Source of the DNA: Rhinopomastus cyanomelas
Taxonomy: Eukaryota; Chordata; Aves; Bucerotiformes; Rhinopomastidae
Direction: 5' to 3'
DNA length: 64,000 bases
Assembly (NCBI GenBank): GCA_013400115.1
Contig: VXBP01004050.1
Coordinates: 63,780 to 127,779, forward strand
This document shows, piece after piece, positions 23,371 through 35,157 of this stretch. The notes under the pieces were generated by a model. It saw nothing but the letters and a program-made list of their open reading frames with translations, did not search any database and was not told where the DNA came from. The number at the start of each line of letters is the position of its first letter. Positions within the stretch are counted from its first letter, which is position 1. Made by a program: the position numbers and the translations under genes.

Positions 23371-24127
23371 CATCACCCATACAAAGAGAGGACCTGATGC
23401 ATCAGCTCCACCTGGGCAAACCTTCAACACTAGGTGTTGGCATGAAGCTTGAGAGTCTTTCAGTCCAGCCTTTTGATGATGACGAGGCAATAGCCAACAC
23501 CATGGTGGGTTACTGTGATTTCTTACTTCCCAGTAAAGACAACAGAGACTTCATTTACTCTCTGATTTGAGAACAACTCATACAGCAACACAGAGTGACT
23601 GACTTTCACTATTGCTGAAGTGTTAGACTAACATCAGAGAGTAACAGCCCCTTCTCAGAGTCTGGAGAGTCAAGAATCATGAGCAAAACGAGCATACAAC
23701 AGAGCCAAGCTCCCGAAAGAACTGAGGACTCTGGGGTCTTGACAGCTGGGCAGATCCTTTCAGCCTCAAGGAAAGAGTTAATCTGACTCAGAAAGGATGG
23801 TGAGCATCACCACACGGGTTAGTTAGCAAAGAGATGCAGCTTCCCTGTAGCTGGAGACAGCGCCGGTGAAATTGTGTCACTCAGTGTGCGTAGCGCTGCC
23901 TGACTCCCTGTTTGTCCCCAGGAGGGATTAAGCTGGAAGCCTAGTGTGATCCCTCCTGCTGTACCCAAGTGAGTCAAACACGGTTCTCATCTGGCTTGCA
24001 GGCAGAAGGAAATCCAAGCGATGTGCTGAATCCTGCCTTCACAAGAACACAGGACAGCAGCACAGGTGAGAGCAAAACACGACTGGGGAAATAAGGGGTG
24101 AAGTGGCCATTTCAACCCTTGCAGTGA
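23371..24127. other. unique DNA, nothing recognised
   Basis: Unique sequence; no gene or repeat signal that I can support. Confidence 0.45.
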
Positions 24128-24203
24128 GTGCTGTGGCAGGGGAATTGGGCTGGAAGATCTCCAGAGGTTCCTTCCAATCCCTAATGTTCTGTGATTCTGT
24201 GAG
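24128..24203 (+). mobile_element. CR1 LINE 3' tail only
   Basis: About 75 bp, starting 'tgctgtggcaggggaattgg' and ending 'gttctgtgattctgtga'. One of the shortest insertions here. Confidence 0.88.
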
Positions 24204-24712
24204 TGCTCTTGATTAACCACAGTTGATGGTTTTAGAACAGTAGGTCTGAGGATTAAAGTATTATGTAGGCTGAAAACACCACGTCACATCTCTCCAACTA
24301 CTTTGCTTTGTATCATTTAATAATCTGCAGACTCTTGGGATCAATTCTTAGGTCCTCGCTCACTAGTGGGAACCTCCACCTCAAACCTAATTAAGGCTTA
24401 GGGTTACTCACTGATTCTCAGAGGCTTTTATAACAGATTCTGCCTCCGACTCTGCTTGATCATATTTTCCCACTTGTGCTCTTCAAATCCTGCCTTAATG
24501 GTTTCCCTGGGAACCAATGAACATCCCACATGTAGATTAAGGAGAAACACAAACCCTATTTTTTTCCTTTACATGGACAATTGTTAAAAACAAATTAATA
24601 ATGGAATGTCTCTTCACCCAAACATCTCAACAGTGAGTAACGCACTGGACTCTCGGGTTACCTTCAGGCAGAAACATTTCATTTAAAGCTCCTGAAGTTC
24701 ATGGTCCAAATT
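24204..24712. other. unique DNA, nothing recognised
   Basis: AT-rich unique sequence, no feature recognised. Confidence 0.45.
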
Positions 24713-25475
24713 TCACAGAATCACAAAATCATCCAGGTTGGGAAAGACCTTTGGGGTCATCGAGCCCAACCATCAACCCGACTCCACAAGTTCACACCTA
24801 AACCAGATCCCCCAACACTACATCTAAAAGACTTTTAAACTCATCCAGGGATGGGGACTCAACCACCACCCTGGGCAGCCCAGCCCACTGCCTGAACACT
24901 CTCTCCATGAAGAATTTCTACCTGATTTCCAGTCTAAACCTCCTCGAAGCTTGAAGCCCTTCCTTCTGCTTCTGTCACTAATGACCTGTGAGAAGAGACC
25001 AGCACCAACATCTCTACAGTGTCCCTCCAGATAGTTGTAGAGAGTGATGAGGTCTCCCCTCAGCCTCCTCTTACTCAAACTAAACAGCCCCAGCTCTCTG
25101 CATCTCTCCTCATCACATTGATTCTCCAGGACCTTCCCCAGCTTCATTGTCCTCCTCTACACTCACTCCAGCACCTCAGTGTCTCCCTTGTACTGAGGTG
25201 CCCAACACTGGACCCAGTACTCAAGGTGCAGCCTCACCAGCGCTGAGTGCAGGGAGACAATCACCTCCCCACTCCTGCTGGACCCACAGTGTCTAACCCA
25301 GGCCAGGATGCCACTGGCCTTCTTGGCCACCTGGGCACTTTGCTGGGTCATATTCAGCCTCCTGTCAACTAGAACCCCCTCTCAGCCTGACTGCTCCCCA
25401 GCCACCATGTCCCCAGCCTGCAGGGCTGCAGGAGACTGTTGTGACCCAAATGCAGGACCCAACACTTGGCTCTAT
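24713..25475 (-). mobile_element. CR1 LINE, 'gggaaagacctttggggtc' subtype, extends into RT
   Basis: Reads on the minus strand from the tail through the ORF2 end to the RT segment ('gacccaaatgcaggacccaac'). The minus frames 25163-25351 and 24824-25147 hold the RT C-terminus and ORF2 end, separated by frameshifts. Confidence 0.9.
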
Positions 25476-25696
25476 GATTATTAAACGCACACGATTGTCC
25501 TCTTTTCACGCACACAAATTCCAGAGTTCAGGCACTAAGCTGGTTTTTACCTGCGGGACTTTGCCCTGTTCATAGCAACTGAATTTTCTGGGTGTTACTT
25601 TACATAGAAGGAGAGGACAAATTAGTATTTTATTAGAAATGGCAAATAAAAAGCCCTCATTAACTCTGGGTCCTGCATTAATTACATCTAACTGCA

Positions 25697-26548
25697 GACG
25701 ATGCTGCCATTCAGAGAGACCTGAACAGGCTGGAGAGCTGGGCTGAGAAAGATGTGATGAAGTATAACAAGAGTAAGTGCAAAGTCTTGCATCTGGGCAA
25801 GAACAACCCCAGGTACCAGTATAGGCTGGGGACTGACCTGTTGGAGAGCAGTGTAGGGGAAAGGGATGTGAGGGTCCTGGTGGACAGCAGGATGGCCATG
25901 AGCCAGCAATGTGCTCTTGTGGCCAAGAGGGTCAGCAGCATCCTGGGGTGGATTAGAAGGGACTGGTTAGCAGATCAAGAGAGGTTCTTCTCCCCCTCTA
26001 CTCTGCCCTGGTGAGACCACATGTGGAGGATTGTGTCCAGTTGTGGGCTCCTCAGTTCCAGAGGGATGTGGAGCTGCTGGAGAGGGCCAGCGAAGGGCAA
26101 CAAGGATGATGAAGGGGGTGGAGCACCTCCCTTACGAGGAGAGGCTGAGGGAGCTGGGTCCCTTGAGCTTGGAGAAGACGAGACTGAGGGCTGACCTCAT
26201 TAATATCTACAAATATTTCGGGGGTGGGTGTCGGGAGGATGGAGCTGGGCTGTTCTCAGTGTCATCTAGTGATAGGATGAGGGGCAATGGTTGTAAGCTG
26301 GAACATAAGAGGTTCCACATCAACCTGAGAAGAAACTTCTTCACAGTGAGGGTGACAGGGCACTGGAAGGGGCTGTCCAGGGAGGTTGTGGAGTCTCCTT
26401 CTCTGGAGATGTTCAGGACCCACCTGGATGTGTTCCTGTGTGACTTGGTCTAGGTGATCCTGCTGTGTCACGGGGATTGGACTGGATGATCTTTCAAGGT
26501 ATCTTCCAATCCGTAGTGATTCTATGATTCCATGATTCGATGAAAGAT
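25697..26548 (+). mobile_element. CR1 LINE, RT C-terminal third to tail
   Basis: Starts just after the RT catalytic box ('gacgatgctgccattcag', equivalent to DDAAIQ) and carries KCKVLHLGKNNPRYQYRLG. Frames 25754-26014 and 26031-26453 code the rest of ORF2 with one frameshift. The tail ends in ATTCTATG, ATTCCATG and ATTCGATG units. Confidence 0.94.
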
Positions 26549-26801
26549 ACCTAATGCAGTTTTCTTTCTCAACAGAAATTTAAAAACCACAAATACAGAA
26601 TCCATGTGATTGAACGTTTGCTCTGTCAGCAATGGACCTCCATAAGAGGTCTTCAGCAGACTCCTGCTGCAGCCAGCAGACGAAAACATTTTATTTTATG
26701 GCTATTAGCCACTGGGTTTCATTCCCTGTTCCCACTGAAAGTGCCCAAATTACCAGCTGAGAGGAGATTTCTACCTTCTTTACAACTAAATCTGAGATTA
26801 A

Positions 26802-27162
26802 TCATGGAATCAAAGAGTGGTCTGGGTGGGAAGGGACCTTTCAAGTTCATCCAGTCTAACTCCCTACAGTGAGCAAGGACATGCCCAACAAGAGCGGGTT
26901 GCTCTGACCCCAAGGTCCAACCTGAGGTGGTTCCAGGGATGGGGCTTCTCCCACCTCTCTGGGCAACCTGGGCCAGGGTCTCCTCAACCTTAGCAGCAAC
27001 AATCTCTTCATTCTCTCCGGTCTGAATCTTTCTCTTTTAGTTTAACCATCACGCCTTGTCCTTGCACAACGATGCAGAGGACCAGAGACACATGGATGGC
27101 TGTAGGAGATAGAGTGCAGCAACCTAAACCACCATGTGTCAGGGTTCACCTGAGCCTTCCTA
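26802..27162 (-). mobile_element. CR1-like fragment plus shared flank, copy 1
   Basis: A diverged minus-strand CR1 ('ggaatcaaagagtggtctgg') whose inner part and the 100 bp beyond it match 51411-51715 (shared 'cagcaac.taaa.caccatg' and 'tgtcagggttcacct'). The outer 100 bp are not recognisable CR1, so the shared unit is either a longer old element or a duplicated block. Confidence 0.75.
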
Positions 27163-27167
27163 TTTAA

Positions 27168-27390
27168 TAGAATCACAGAATCATTCTGGTTGGACCTTTA
27201 AGCTCATTGAGTACAACCATTAACCCAGTTGTCTCAAGGCCACTGCTAAACCCTGACCCTTAGCTCAGATCTCCGTGACTGCGAAACACAGCCAGGGATG
27301 GTGATTCAACTCCCTACCTGGGCAGCCTGTTCCAAGGCCTGAGGATCCTTTCCAGAAAGAAGTTTCTCCTCATCTCCACCTTTATGGTTT
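27168..27390 (-). mobile_element. CR1 LINE 3' fragment
   Basis: Subtype with 'ttgagtacaaccattaaccc' and 'aaggccactgctaaaccctg', ending in a decayed ORF2 block near 'agtttctcctcatctcc'. Confidence 0.85.
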
Positions 27391-27709
27391 GCTCAAGACC
27401 CCATAATGTCAAAGTGGCAGAGCCATGACCTAACCAACATGAAGTAAGAATTAAATCCAATGTATAGACGACATTGGAATCCCTCCAAACCATTGCCTTC
27501 TTATATCTTTGTTTTAATCTTTCCCCATTGAAAAGCATTCTGGCTGTTACTGCTAAGGAGAGAAACTGTGAAAACAGGATTCTTCCATCTAAATGTCATA
27601 ATTCAATGGAAATGTCATAATTTAATGTAAATGTCATAATTTAAAATTATATCATCACCTCAAAAAATCCTGGAAGGAATGGCAGATATAAAGATGGAGA
27701 GCCTTCATG
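27391..27709. other. unique AT-rich DNA with a small tandem repeat
   Basis: Contains three copies of a 19-20 bp unit built on 'aaatgtcataattta' at about 27592-27646. Otherwise nothing recognised. Confidence 0.6.
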
Positions 27710-28440
27710 GAATCATAGGGTCACTGAACCTTAGGAATTGGAAGGGACCTCAAAAGATCATCCAGTCCAATCCTCCCACCACTACAGTATCACGGCCAAG
27801 TCGGTTTTAAACATCTCCAGAGAAGGAGACTTCACAACACTCCTGGGCAGCCCATTCCAGTGCTCTGTCACCCTCACCATTAAGAAGTTCCTTCTCAGAT
27901 TGATGTGGAACCTCTTATGTTCCAGATTGCACCCATTGCCCCTTGTCCTGTCACTAGAGGCCACTGAGCAGAGCCTGGCTCCATCCCCCTGACACCCACC
28001 CTTCACATATCTATAAACATTCATGAAGTCACCCCTCACTCTTCTTTTGTCCAAGCTCAAGAGCCCCATCTCCCTCAGCCTTTCCTCAGGAGGGAGGTGT
28101 TCTACTCTCTTCATCACCTTTGTGGCTCTGTGCCACAGCACCTCTCTGTCCTTCTGGAACTGAGGGGCCCAGAATTTGACACAATAGTCCAGATGTGTTC
28201 TGACCTGACCAGGGCAGAGTAGAGAGGCAGGAGAACCTCTCTCAACCTGCTAACCAACCCCCTTCTGATCAACCCCACAATGCCTTTTGCCGTCTTGGCC
28301 ACCAGGGCTCATCGCTGGTTCCTGGCCATCGTGCTGACCACTAGGACCCACAAATCCCTCTCTCCTACACTGACCTATCCTGGTCCCTTGGGTTGTTCTT
28401 GCCCTGATGCCAGACTCTACACTGCCCTAGTTATAGTCCA
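27710..28440 (-). mobile_element. CR1 LINE, RT C-terminus to tail
   Basis: Minus-strand copy from its tail through the ORF2 end (frame 27782-28141) into RT sequence ending near 'cagctctacacag'. Its right part is duplicated across the N at 28635. Confidence 0.91.
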
Positions 28441-28991
28441 TTCAATGTCTCCCCGCCCAGCTCTACACAGACAGACAGACAAGAAGGACCAACACTGGCC
28501 AAATACTCTGCTAATCATAGAATCCCAGAATCATTTAGGTTGGAAAAGACATTTAAGATCATTAAGTCCACCCATTCAACCAGCTGTCACAAGGCCACCA
28601 CTAAACCCTGTCCCTAAGCTCCTTGACGGACAGANAACCCCCTTCTGATCAACCCCACAATGCCTTTTGCCGTCTTGGCCACCAGGGCTCATCGCTGGTT
28701 CCTGGCCATCGTGCTGACCACTAGGACCCACAAATCCCTCTCTCCTACACTGACCTATCCTGGTCCCTTGGGTTGTTCTTGCCCTGATGCCAGACTCTAC
28801 ACTGCCCTAGTTATAGTCCATTCAATGTCTCCCCGCCCAGCTCTACACAGACAGACAGACAAGAAGGACCAACACTGGCCAAATACTCTGCTAATCATAG
28901 AATCCCAGAATCATTTAGGTTGGAAAAGACATTTAAGATCATTAAGTCCACCCATTCAACCAGCTGTCACAAGGCCACCACTAAACCCTGT
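28256..28991. repeat. 356-bp exact direct duplication around a single N
   Basis: 28256-28611 and 28636-28991 are identical, offset 380 bp, with a single N at 28635 between them. The copies diverge abruptly afterwards. As at 10714, this is best read as an unresolved contig overlap, not biology. Confidence 0.93.
28513..28634 (-). mobile_element. CR1 LINE 3' tail, 'ggttggaaaagacatttaag' subtype
   Basis: A short CR1 tail of another subtype; its second reading at 28893-28992 belongs to the duplication. Confidence 0.86.
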
Positions 28992-28992
28992 C

Positions 28993-29424
28993 TCTAACCA
29001 ACTATCTACATGAGTTTTAACATGTGATGGGATCTAAGATCAGGCTGATACAACTACTCAGCTCAAACTGCCAGGTTCCATGGCTAAATGCAGACTGAAT
29101 ATTCACGTTCATAGAAGTGAAAACTTACATGGCCACAGATTAATTCAGGAAGGTAGGAGCTTATGGAGATCCTCTCGTCCATCATGCTGCTCAGAGCAAG
29201 GGCTACTCTGAAACTGACACATTGCTTGGGATACTCCAGGGAAGTTCTGGGTATCTCCAGGAATGCAGAATCCACATCATCTTTTAACAGCCTCCTGTAC
29301 TGTTTGAATTGATGTCCATTTAATCAATTTGCTTGAAATTCTACAAAACTTCAGTAAACCTGGGTCAGGAACCGTTTTCTATCCTCCTGGCTTGTATCAG
29401 GAATAGTGTGGCCAACAGTGGGGG
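28993..29424. other. unique DNA, nothing recognised
   Basis: Unique spacer without a recognisable feature. Confidence 0.45.
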
Positions 29425-29903
29425 AAGGTCTGATGAGGAGAGGCTGTGGGAGCTGGAGGTGTTTAGCCTGGAGAAGAGGAGACTCAGGGGGGACCTTCTC
29501 CCTATCTCCAAGTCCCTGAAGGGAGGTTGTAGTCAGGTGGGGGGTCAGGCTCTTCTCCCAGGCAACCAGCACCAGGATGAGAGGGCAGGGCCTGAAGCTG
29601 CTCCAGAGGACGGTTAGGTTGGATGTCAGGAAGCCCTTCCTCAAGGAAAGGGTGATCCCAGCCTGGACTGGACTGCCCAGGGCAGTGGTGGAGTCCTCAT
29701 CCCTGGAGGTGTTGAAGGCCAGCCTGGCTGTGGCACTTAGTGCCCTTGTCTGGCTGCTGTGGTGATGTTAGGTCCTAGGCTGGGCTGGATGAGCTCAGAG
29801 GATGTTCCTATGTGGCTGGATCTAGGGGATCCTGCTGTGTCAGGAGGATTGGACTGGATGATCTTTGGAGGTCCCTTCCAATCCCTGATGTTCTGTGATT
29901 AAC
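29425..29903 (+). mobile_element. two adjacent CR1 LINE 3' fragments
   Basis: 29425-29800 is a GC-richer, distinct CR1 subtype (frames 29333-29617 and 29577-29765 hold its ORF2 end). 29803-29903 is a standard-type 3' fragment. A tail-like scrap ('agcctcaatcattctgtgatc') follows at 29945-30012. Confidence 0.88.
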
Positions 29904-30211
29904 TCATAAGTCCTCATGTCTCTGCTGTGTGTTTATCTCCACAGACAGTATCATCTAGTTGGTTTTGCACCTCAAAAGATGGCTTTTCCAGCCTCAATCA
30001 TTCTGTGATCTGTGTAAGGCTGCTAAAAATTAACCAACAGTGGAAAAAAATCATATGAGAAATAACTTCTAAGTAAAACCTAACAAATTTTGAGGTTTAG
30101 GACTACAAACAGTTTGGTTTCACCTCTGTCTGAAACCCTGTTTTGGTTACATAACTGAAAGCACTGCAGACAGGATTTATTAACCTAGCTCATACTCTGT
30201 TCTACGCCTTA

Positions 30212-30700
30212 AGAGACGTCAAAAGAAGGACATTGAGATGCACAGATGGGTCCAGAGAAGGGCAACAGGGTTGGTGAAGGGTCTGGTGAACAAAGTTTGT
30301 GAGGAGCAGCTGAAGGAGCTGTGGTTGTTTAGTCTCAAGAAAAGGAGGCTAAGGGGAGACCTTACTGCTGTCTAGAGCTACATAAGAGGAGGGTGTAGAG
30401 AGGTAGGGGTTGGTCTCTTCTCACAAATCATTAGCAATAGGACAACAGGAAATGGCCTTAAGATGGCATCAGGGGAAATTGAGGTTGGCCATGAGGAGAA
30501 ACTTCTTCCTGGACAGGGTCTTCAGCCCTGGGAACAGGCTGCCCAGGGAAGGGGTTGATTCACCATCCCTGGTCATCTTTCACAGCCGTGGAGATCTGGA
30601 GCTCAGGGACAGGGTTTAGCAGTGACCTTGGGACAGCTGGGCTAATGGTTGGACTCAATGATCTTAAAGGTCTTTTTCAACCTAAATGACTCTATGATTT
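30212..30700 (+). mobile_element. CR1 LINE 3' fragment, right-hand partner of 15600-15915
   Basis: Begins 'aaaagaaggacattgagatg' and ends 'aatgactctatgattt'. Same subtype as 15600-15915 and 53552-54016. Confidence 0.9.
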
Positions 30701-30707
30701 CATTAAA

Positions 30708-30925
30708 TATGAAGTGGACTTCTAAAAATAAGTTAGTTACAGTAAATAGGACAGTAACCAAGAATAAAATCACTCTGCAAAAGCAAATATGTCCTTTCTA
30801 TATCCTATAGAAATGTAGGCCTGGAGGAAAAGAATACTGGTGGTGAAAGATACCTGTAGGCTTCAAATAGCTCAGTCAAAAATAGCTGCAGCCCTTCCAA
30901 ACCAGGATGCACTCACATATTCTCG
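30708..30925 (+). repeat. dispersed repeat of unknown class, copy 2
   Basis: Matches 15926-16140 over its length with scattered differences and sits in the same position 3' of a CR1. The match stops at 'gcactcacata'; beyond it the two loci are unrelated. Confidence 0.8.
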
Positions 30926-30984
30926 TTATTCTAGAAACTGGCTTGGGTGCTTCTGCAAATTAGTCCTAAACCAAGCTGATTTTA

Positions 30985-31115
30985 ATAGAATCACAGAATC
31001 ATTTAGGTTGGAGAAGACCTTCAAGATACCTCCAGGAATGCGTCAGCGTTCTTTTCACAGAATCACAGAACATTAGGGATTGGAACGGACCTCGAAAGAT
31101 CATCTAGTCTACTCT
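30985..31115 (-). mobile_element. two CR1 LINE tail scraps
   Basis: 30985-31030 is a 'ggttggagaagacc' subtype tail and 31050-31115 a dominant-type tail; each is under 80 bp. Confidence 0.83.
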
Positions 31116-31527
31116 TGCCCACGAAAACAAGGGCAAAATGAAACAAGCAGCATTTTCTCTTTGGAATTTATCCGTGACATCCTGGCCCGTCTTGCTTTTT
31201 GTTTTTAAATCTTAGCTTTAATCTTTTTCTCATTCCTGTGATGTTTCAGCAGTCTTAAAAGCTCTGCCTGTAATTAGAGCGTGTAATGCCAGAGAGGCAC
31301 AGCCTCCCCTGGATGTGATGGGAACATTCATTACTGCAGCCTCTCAACTTATCAGCAGACTGGGGATGCTAGATCCTAGATAAGAGATTTACGTAAGAAC
31401 AGGAAACAAGATCTTGAATCTTTCTTTCAAAGGCAGAGCCAATGTCACTTTTGTAGGGTCAGATGGTAAGATACCAGTTCCTTTCTTTTTCCAGTCTCAT
31501 CCATAGATTGCATGATCTGCATTGCAG
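31116..31527. other. unique DNA, nothing recognised
   Basis: Unique sequence without a recognisable feature. Confidence 0.45.
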
Positions 31528-32130
31528 TTTCATAGAATCACAGAACATCAGGGATTGGAAGGGACCTCCAAAGATCATCCAGTCCAATCCCCCTGCCACA
31601 GCAGGATCCCCTGGATCCAGTTGCACAGGAACATACCCAGGTGGGTTTTAAATGTCTCTAGAGAAGGAGACTCCACAACCCCCCTGGGCAGCCCCTTCCA
31701 GGGCTCTGTCACCCTCACCAGGAAGAAGTTCCTTCTCAGGTTGATGTGGAACCTCCTCTGTTCCAGCTGACACCCATTTTCCCTTGTTCTATCACTGGGT
31801 ACCCCTGAGCACATCCTGGTTCCATCTTCCTGACACCCACCCTTCCCATATTTATAAATATTAATGGGGTCACTCCTCAGTCTCTGTTTCTCCAAGCTCA
31901 AGCAACCCAGCTCCCTCAGCCTTTCCTCAGGAGGGAGGTGTTCTACTCCCTTCACCATCTCTGTGGCTCTGTACTGGATTCTCTCCAGCAGTCCTTTGTC
32001 CTTCTTGAACTGAGGGGCCCAGAACTGGACACAAGATTCCAGATGTGCTCTCAACAGAGCAGAGCAGAGGATGAGGAGAACCTCTCTCAATCTGTTAACC
32101 ACCCCCCCCTTCTGATCCACCCCAGGATCA
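31528..32130 (-). mobile_element. CR1 LINE with a 181-codon open ORF2 remnant
   Basis: The minus frame 31575-32120 is open for 181 codons (VVNRLREVLLILCSALLRAHLESC.. to the ORF2 end) with no frameshift. This is among the best-kept CR1 coding pieces in the window and suggests a recent insertion. Confidence 0.94.
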
Positions 32131-32235
32131 CAGAATTACAGAACATTAGGGATTGGAAGGGACCTTGAAAGATCATCTAGACCAATACCTGTGCCAGAGC
32201 AGGATCACCAAGATCAAGTCACTGAGGATGCAGCC
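32131..32235 (-). mobile_element. CR1 LINE 3' tail only, nested at the end of the previous CR1
   Basis: Begins exactly after 'ccaccccaggat' of the preceding element and is about 105 bp long. Confidence 0.87.
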
Positions 32236-33606
32236 TCAGCAAATGCCCTGATCACTCATCCCTAAAACTTGTGCTCAGATGACTTCTCATTTGATTAACT
32301 TGGCAGCATCTGCACGATGCTCGGACACTATTTAGGTAGCACAGGAAAAAAAACACCCCTCAACCCTGGAGCGGCAGCAAATCATATCTGAGTCAGACTT
32401 AACAGGACTTAATTTGACTTCTGATGTGTTTACACTTCATCACACAGTCTGTATCCATTATGATCCCTCTTCTTTTCCTACTTCTGTAATCCCCACCCCC
32501 CTCTTAATGTATGAAATTATTATTAGAGTTAATAACCCAAGTTTTTCTGTGTTCGGTGCGGGTGTCAGCATCGTGCTCAATGCACCCAGCGGAAGGAATC
32601 TAAAGCTCACGTGAAGTTCAGTGGCTCAGCAAGTGATTTTTAGCTGGCATCACCCCCCTCCCACAGCACGCGTGCATCTTACGTACGTGCCATGCCTGCC
32701 CCTGAGCTCTCATCTTTCTTCCCTGCGGACGTATTTTAGTTGAATAAATAAATCAATCAGCATCAAAGATTTAACTCCTTTGTGTTTGGAGTTGGTTCAC
32801 AGCTTTTAACGGAGAGGGTTAACGCAGGTCACTACGGAGCTGCGTTGCCCGTAGAGGTTTGCGTGAAGGTGTTGTAAACATGCTGTGGAGAGAAGAGCGC
32901 GCACCGCCCGCACGAGATCCAGCCACGCCAGGAGCAACCAGGCGTTTTGCAGCCTAATGGCCCCTTAATTTACCGTGATCACTTATTTACCTTCAACACG
33001 TGCTGTGGCTGCCCTCCCATTACGCCAGACTGCCCCTTTCTCTCTCTGTCTGTCCTCCACTGCTACTCATGGACTCCTGCTTCTCTCGCTCTTTGAATCA
33101 CGGGGCTTGTCCCCCTCGTTCACCTCCTCTGAGCGTCAAGCCCAGACCCAGCCTTCACCTCTGCATCACAGGCAGCTTCCACCAATGCTGGGTTTCAGCT
33201 TCCTCCTGATGTCAAAGTTCAGCCCAACCCACAAAACCAACCCCCTGCCTTGGCTCTGGCGTCATGAGCTGGAAAGTCCTCCTGTGCTCTGGACTTTGTC
33301 AGGGGTGTTTTTGTAGGGAAGCAGCAGTTTTATTCACCCCATATTTATGTCCTATTTCTTTTGCAGCTTTTCTCTCTGTTGTGACAAGAAACAGCTGTTT
33401 GTGTGGAGGAAACATCTTTCTGTAGATAAATCCTTGCCCTTCCCGAAACATATTTCTTTCAGTGGCACCAAAGTCCCCTGGAGTCCATAAAACTTCTCTG
33501 AGGAGGATTTTTGCCCTCAAGCTTTGAGTGTTTTTATTAGAAGCAGCATTTTGACAGCCTTTGAAGAGGCTGGATCTATTTCTCTCAAAATACAAGCAAG
33601 CCTCTA
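32236..33606. other. unique DNA, 1.37 kb, nothing recognised
   Basis: Longest repeat-free stretch in the window. A small CpG cluster lies at about 32895-32920 ('gagcgcgcaccgcccgcac'). The open frame 32975-33316 (113 codons) shows no family motif. A conserved non-coding element is possible but not demonstrable here. Confidence 0.45.
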
Positions 33607-34045
33607 AATCATAGAATCAGATAATTGTTTGGGTTGGAAGGGACCTCAGAGATCATCCAGTACCAACCCCCTGCCATGGGCAATGACACCTCTCGTCAGA
33701 CCAGGTCACTCAGACCCCATCCCTCCTGGCCTTGAACATTTCCAGGGATGATGAAGCAGCGACAGCCTCCCTGGGCAGCCTGTTCCAGTGCCTCAGCACC
33801 CTCACTGTAAAGAGTTTCCTCCTAATATCTCATCTAAATCCACCTTCTTCTATCTTAAAGCCATTTTCCATCATCCTATCCCTACAAATACTCGTAAAAA
33901 ACCCTTCCCCAGCTTTCTTACAGCCCCTTTCACATTCTGAAAGTTGCTATAAGGTCCCCCTGGAGCCTCCTCTTCTCTAGGCTGAACAGTCCCAATTCTT
34001 TCAGCCTGTCCCCACAGCAGAGGTGCTGCATCCCGCTGATCACGG
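33607..34045 (-). mobile_element. CR1 LINE, older subtype
   Basis: Tail variant 'ataattgtttgggttggaag' then '..ctgccatgggcaatgacacc', ending 'gctgcatcccgctgatcac', where a plus-strand CR1 is joined. Confidence 0.88.
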
Positions 34046-34200
34046 AGGTTGTGGAGTCTCCTTCTCTGGAGACATTTAAAACCCACCTGAACATGTTCTG
34101 GTGTGACTGGATCTAGGGGATCCTGCTGTGGCAGGGGGATTGGACCAGATGATCTTTCAAAGTCTCTTCCAATCACTAATGTTCTGTGATTGTGTGATCA
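34046..34200 (+). mobile_element. CR1 LINE 3' fragment inserted in the older CR1
   Basis: A young-type 3' fragment. The host CR1 appears to resume on the minus strand at 34200-34250 ('tcttcatgtcctcctctgga'), so this is a nested insertion. Confidence 0.88.
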
Positions 34201-34344
34201 TCTTCATGTCCTCCTCTGGACCTGCTCCAACTGTTCAACATCTACATATCTAAATAAATCTAAAGTGATAAATCAGTCCAAATTTTTATGAGCACTTCTA
34301 GACTTTCTACAGATCCTGGAAAGCAATAAAAGAGAGAGGAGACT

Positions 34345-34545
34345 CATGGTTTAGCAATGGGACAGTTGGGTTAGTGATTGGACTCAACAATCTTGAAGGT
34401 CTTTTCCAACCTAAACGATGGGGTGGTTCCTGTGCGACTTGGTCCAGGTGATCCTGCTGTGTCAGGGGGATTGGACTGGATGCTCTTTCAGGTCCCTTCC
34501 AATCCCTAATGATTCTATGATTCTATGATTCTATGACTCTAAGTT
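34345..34545 (+). mobile_element. two CR1 LINE 3' tails in series
   Basis: 34345-34425 is one subtype ('gattggactcaacaatcttg'). 34426-34545 is the dominant type and ends in three ATTCTATG units. Confidence 0.87.
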
Positions 34546-35157
34546 TGAGATGAATGCTGAATCTACAGGTTAATCCTGCAAACTGTCTCGAGTAACTCAA
34601 CTGAAACGCTGATCTGCTCAGGGCCCCTCTCCTGAGTACAGTGGCAACACAGGTTAAAATTTGTAGAATCTGGGCGATTGGATTAATAGCTAATTAAGGC
34701 CAGCACTGCCTCCTACTTCTTCTGTGACACCCAACACAAAGCAGCTTCCTGCTCCTGCAAACAGCCTCCTGTTAGATCCCCAGCAAGGCTGAACCATGTC
34801 AGCTGATTGCTGATGACATCTGAAGCCGCGTCCCTGCCTGATCAAGTCCCCATCACATTTCACACCTCGAATCAGGCTGGAGGTTTCAAATCTGGGTGAG
34901 CGTGAGAGCTTGGTTAGACACAGGGAGAACGGGCAAGAAATTACACGGAGGGACTTCTCCACTTCTGTACAACTTGAGGTCTCTGTGCTTCTGTCACAAC
35001 TCTTAAGTTTGCTTGACATTCCCAGGCAGGAATTGCTTTCCACAAGCTCTGGGCAACTCATTGTGTTTAAAACACACCACCACTAAGTCTGGCTCTAACA
35101 TACTCCACTTTAGTCACCAGCTGAGAACTTCCAAACCAGACACATCTGCCGCCAAGA
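34546..35157. other. unique DNA, nothing recognised
   Basis: A 123-codon minus frame (34690-35061) has no recognisable motif and is probably chance. Confidence 0.45.

Noticed and set aside
32975..33316. 113-codon open frame in a CR1-free region
   Set aside because: No domain, no splice or start context and serine/leucine-rich composition; consistent with chance.
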